Position numbers and translations under genes: made by a program. A DNA stretch of 64,000 nt from Microscillaceae bacterium (GTDB taxonomy: Bacteria; Bacteroidota; Bacteroidia; Cytophagales; Microscillaceae), in contig DMXI01000699.1 in assembly GCA_003483885.1 (NCBI GenBank), positions 1-64,000 of the forward strand, written 5' to 3'. Under the pieces are notes generated by a model, which did no database searches, was not told where the DNA came from, and saw only the letters and a program-made list of their open reading frames with translations. Positions 61,045 through 64,000 of this stretch are shown here, in pieces. Each line of letters starts with the position of its first letter. Position 1 is the stretch's first letter.

Positions 61045-62256
61045 ATGAAACAACCAGAATCAACAACTACTCAAAATTTACTCCGATTACTCCGTTCGGT
61101 AGATGTACGATCCGTGGCCTTGGGTTTAGCAATCCACCAAAGCAACCCTACCCCTGAAAGCATTGCGCTATTAAAAGCTTACCAGCAACTTTATGACACA
61201 CTTTTTAACTTTGATCAAGCCGTTGATATACTCACCGCTGAGCACCTCGTAACTCTGAACGACCCAATACTCGATTTGAGCAATCGTGGTATAAAGGCAT
61301 TACCCTCGGAAATCGGTCAGCTTACCCAGTTGCAAACATTAGATTTAAAAGAAAACCAATTCAGTACTTTACCCGACAGCATTGGTCAGCTTACTCAGTT
61401 GCAAACATTAAACTTAGAGGGTAATCAACTCCGTGAATTATCGGCGGAAATCGGTCAGCTTACTCAGCTGCAAACATTGGATTTAAATAGGAATGAACTC
61501 TGCGAATTACCAGCGGCAATCGTTCAACTTACTCGGTTGCAAAAATTAAGTTTAGGGAATAATCAATTCACGGAATTACCAGCAGCCATAGGTCAACTCA
61601 CCCAGTTACAAATATTAAATTTATTAGAGAATCAACTCCGAAAATTACCTCCTGAAATTAGTCAGCTCACCCAGTTACAAACATTACATTTATCCTATAA
61701 TCAATTTAGTAAATCACCTCCTGAAATCAACCAGCTTACCCAGTTACAAGTACTGAGTTTATGGCACAATGAACTCTGTACATTACCTCCCGAAATTGGT
61801 CAACTTACCCAGTTACGCAGCTTGAATTTATCAGAGAATCAATTTGGTAAATTACCTTCAGTCATTTGCCAACTTACTCGGTTGCAAAAATTAAGTTTAG
61901 GGAATAATCAACTCACGGAATTACCTACTACAATTGGGCAACTTACTCAGTTACAAAGATTGAGTTTATCAAAAAATCAATTCCGTGAATTACCTTCAGA
62001 AATAGTACAACTTACTCAGCTGAAATACTTACATTTATCAAACAATCAACTTCGTGAATTACCTTCAGAAATAGTACAACTTACTCAGTTACAAGTATTG
62101 AATTTAGGGCGTAACCAACTAGAGACGTTACCTGTAGAAATCGGTCAACTAACCCAGTTAATAACATTAGATCTATCAGGGAATCCACTGAGTGAAGATG
62201 AAACACAACGGCGCACCATTACTTCGTGGTTACCTCATTGCAAAATTTACTGGTAA
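61045..62256 (+). CDS. Leucine-rich repeat protein
   Basis: A 403-aa cytoplasmic-looking protein with no signal peptide. A short helical N-terminus of about 75 residues precedes thirteen 23-residue LRRs of the pattern LPxxIxQLTQLxxLxLxxNxL (about residues 88-385), preceded by a half repeat (ILDLSNRGIKA). This is the ligand-free type also seen in Shoc2-like and plant PIRL proteins. The C-terminal cap is TITSWLPHCKIYW. Repeats are similar at DNA level (69 bp each), so copy number may vary between strains by recombination. Probably a protein-interaction scaffold; no partner is visible. It follows the LytTR gene after a terminator. Confidence 0.93.
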   Translation: MKQPESTTTQNLLRLLRSVDVRSVALGLAIHQSNPTPESIALLKAYQQLYDTLFNFDQAVDILTAEHLVTLNDPILDLSNRGIKALPSEIGQLTQLQTLDLKENQFSTLPDSIGQLTQLQTLNLEGNQLRELSAEIGQLTQLQTLDLNRNELCELPAAIVQLTRLQKLSLGNNQFTELPAAIGQLTQLQILNLLENQLRKLPPEISQLTQLQTLHLSYNQFSKSPPEINQLTQLQVLSLWHNELCTLPPEIGQLTQLRSLNLSENQFGKLPSVICQLTRLQKLSLGNNQLTELPTTIGQLTQLQRLSLSKNQFRELPSEIVQLTQLKYLHLSNNQLRELPSEIVQLTQLQVLNLGRNQLETLPVEIGQLTQLITLDLSGNPLSEDETQRRTITSWLPHCKIYW

Positions 62257-62514
62257 TGCAATATTTTATTGCCGAAAGTTCTGCGGAGAAACCTCATAAA
62301 TCAAATACGCAATCACTTTTGGTCTCCTTTCAATAATACCAAAGGCTGGGAAGTTTTTGATAAGTTCTTTAAGTAAAGGTTTTCGTTCATTTCTTTTTTT
62401 TAACAAAAAAATATATGTTTAAAAGCAGGATTCACCTCTATCTTTTTCTGAATTGAGAAATAGAAAGGATAGCTTTAGCATTTATCAGCTAGTAAACCTT
62501 TGTAAAACAGCGTA

Positions 62515-64000
62515 ATGAGCGATTCAATAGATTTTTGGAAATTTTTGGCAGGGTTGAGTATTTTCCTGGTGGGTTTGTTTTTTTTGGAAAATGCGTTACA
62601 AAATCTCGCAGGGGGTTCTTTCAAAAAGTTTTTACGAAAGCATACCCAAAATCCATTCAAAGCCATTTTGAGTGGCACTTTAGTCACCGCAATTTTACAA
62701 AGTAGTTCGGTAGTTACCCTTATTATCCTGGCTTTTGTAGGGGCAGGAGTTATGACCCTTCAAAATGCTTTAGGCGTTATTATTGGCTCTAACCTGGGAA
62801 CCACTTTTACTGGATGGATTGTAGCTACGTTGGGGTTTAAATTAGATATTGAGAGTTTTTCATTGCCTTTTATTGCCGTAGGAGGCTTGCTATTTATATT
62901 TTTCCAGCACAACAAAAGATTGTTAGAGTTTGGGCGAATGATACTTGGGTTCGGCTTGTTATTTCTAGGGCTTAATTTTATGAAAGCCAGCATAGAATTA
63001 CTGTCCAAAAACTTTGACCTGAGTCCTTATATTAGTCACGGGCCTTATGCTTTGTTTGTAGTGGGTTTCATTCTTACGGCCATTATCCAATCCAGTTCGG
63101 CGGCAATGGTAATCACGTTGAGCGCACTCAATGCCGGCATATTACCTCTCGAATCTGCCGCGGGAATGGTCATAGGCAGCGATCTGGGAACAACGATCAC
63201 TACCATTTTGGGAGGGCTTCGTGGTACACCCGCCAAAAAAAGAGTGGCACTTAGTCATTTCATTTTTAATCTTGTCACTGACCTTATCGCCTTGGTCTTA
63301 CTCTATCCGCTGCTTCACCTGGTTACTAAAATCATGGGGATTACCGATCAGCTGATGACCTTGGTGGTGTTTCATAGTATGTTCAATCTCCTGGGGATTG
63401 TCATTGCCTTACCCCTGTTAAAAGTATTTGCTCAGTTTTTAGAAAACAGATTTAAGAGTAGCGACGGGCTTGCATCACAATATATCAATAAAGTAACCGC
63501 AGATGTACCAGACACGGCAATATCTGCCATGCAAAAAGAGATCGAAGGTTTGATTTCATTGGTGTTTGTCCTCCATCTTAAAATTTTAAAAATCAATTTA
63601 AGTTTGTTTTCTTTCAAATCGCTCACTTTTGAAAATGAGGAATCGACACCTCAAACTAGGCTGGCTCAAGATTACCACCATATCTATGCTACAATCCAAC
63701 AGCTTGAAGGGGAATTGGTACCATTTTATCTAAATGTTCAAAACCAGCAATTGGATAAAGAAGAGTTTGAGCAACTCAATAAACTTATTCAGGCCATTCG
63801 CCATGCCATGATAGCAGCCAAAGGTTTAAAAAACATTATTCATAACATTGACAATTTCGAAAAGTCGGCCAATGATAGTAAAATAGCGCTGTTTGACCTC
63901 CTAAAAGGACAATTGCACGAGTTTTATCTTACCTTACATCACGTACTATCCAACTCTTCGCCAGATTTATTGGAAAACAGCAGTAAGGAAAATCGTCAAA
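62515..64000 (+). CDS. Na/Pi-cotransporter II family protein (truncated by the window edge)
   Basis: An incomplete gene, open from ATG 62515 to the window end, with at least 495 codons visible. It encodes a PF02690-type sodium/phosphate cotransporter: two inverted repeats with LQSSSVVTLIILAF and IIQSSSAAMVITLS, and GSNLGTTFTG and GSDLGTTITT. About eight or nine transmembrane helices run to residue 310. The remainder (about 320-495) is a PhoU-like helical cytoplasmic domain (AAKGLKNIIHNIDNFEKSANDSK). It imports phosphate or acts as a phosphate-linked regulator. It has no close neighbour upstream (258 bp gap). Confidence 0.92.
   Translation, partial: MSDSIDFWKFLAGLSIFLVGLFFLENALQNLAGGSFKKFLRKHTQNPFKAILSGTLVTAILQSSSVVTLIILAFVGAGVMTLQNALGVIIGSNLGTTFTGWIVATLGFKLDIESFSLPFIAVGGLLFIFFQHNKRLLEFGRMILGFGLLFLGLNFMKASIELLSKNFDLSPYISHGPYALFVVGFILTAIIQSSSAAMVITLSALNAGILPLESAAGMVIGSDLGTTITTILGGLRGTPAKKRVALSHFIFNLVTDLIALVLLYPLLHLVTKIMGITDQLMTLVVFHSMFNLLGIVIALPLLKVFAQFLENRFKSSDGLASQYINKVTADVPDTAISAMQKEIEGLISLVFVLHLKILKINLSLFSFKSLTFENEESTPQTRLAQDYHHIYATIQQLEGELVPFYLNVQNQQLDKEEFEQLNKLIQAIRHAMIAAKGLKNIIHNIDNFEKSANDSKIALFDLLKGQLHEFYLTLHHVLSNSSPDLLENSSKENRQ

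Overview
The window looks like a chromosome segment of a Bacteroidota bacterium, most likely a Cytophagales/Microscilla-type gliding marine organism; the genus is a guess from gene content. The DNA is AT-leaning. Starts lack Shine-Dalgarno sequences, and several promoters fit the Bacteroidota pattern TTG-N17-23-TAnnTTTG. The gene families are typical of the group: secreted caspase-like proteases, WD40-caspase fusions, FGE/SUMF1-like secreted proteins, PD40-OmpA proteins, LytTR systems and a long ligand-free leucine-rich-repeat protein.

Layout. (1) 1-495: intergenic, with a 47-bp-arm palindrome and a mosaic dispersed repeat. (2) 496-8455, minus strand: a five-gene operon coding for an EAD11-TM-DUF4384 membrane protein, three tandem paralogous exported FGE-like proteins that lack the catalytic cysteines, and an exported caspase-like protease. 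This is the best candidate for an undescribed system. (3) 8701-14418: a small basic membrane protein, a membrane-anchored AraC regulator followed by a TlpA-like thioredoxin (with candidate direct-repeat operators between them), a 3-oxoacid CoA-transferase pair and an M48 lipoprotein protease.

(4) 14642-45770, plus strand: a surface-polysaccharide locus of about 31 kb. It starts with an ABC exporter (Wzm/Wzt with a C-terminal glycan-binding domain) and an SGNH protein. A nearly complete CMP-legionaminic acid pathway follows (neuB, neuC, an acetyltransferase, a sugar-1-P nucleotidyltransferase, a cytidylyltransferase, legB, legC), then a HisF/HisH/amidotransferase trio that makes acetamidino groups. 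After that come three Gfo/Idh/MocA oxidoreductases, a WbpB/WbpD/WbpE-like diacetamido-uronic-acid module, two tandem SDR epimerases, methyltransferases and many glycosyltransferases. The product is probably an ABC-exported O-antigen or capsule that carries acetamidino-nonulosonate and/or an acetamidino-diaminouronate.

(5) 45771-47347: non-coding, with thirteen degenerate CRISPR-like repeats at about 72-bp spacing, two of them enlarged by a duplicated palindromic insert. A glycosyltransferase with its own promoter follows. (6) 49024-57594: two convergent WD40-caspase genes separated by an IVP (four-helix-bundle) gene set inside a long imperfect inverted repeat, then a PD40-OmpA protein and a small secreted protein. 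(7) 57994-64000: a lipoprotein, a LytS/LytTR two-component system, a 13-repeat LRR protein and a Na/Pi cotransporter that runs off the window edge.

Two families of short dispersed palindromic repeats link distant parts of the window: an element of about 100 bp at 11665 and 34719, and a mosaic at about 299-490 and 57639. One of them supplies the stop codon of a sugar acyltransferase. No rRNA, tRNA, transposase or cas gene was seen.
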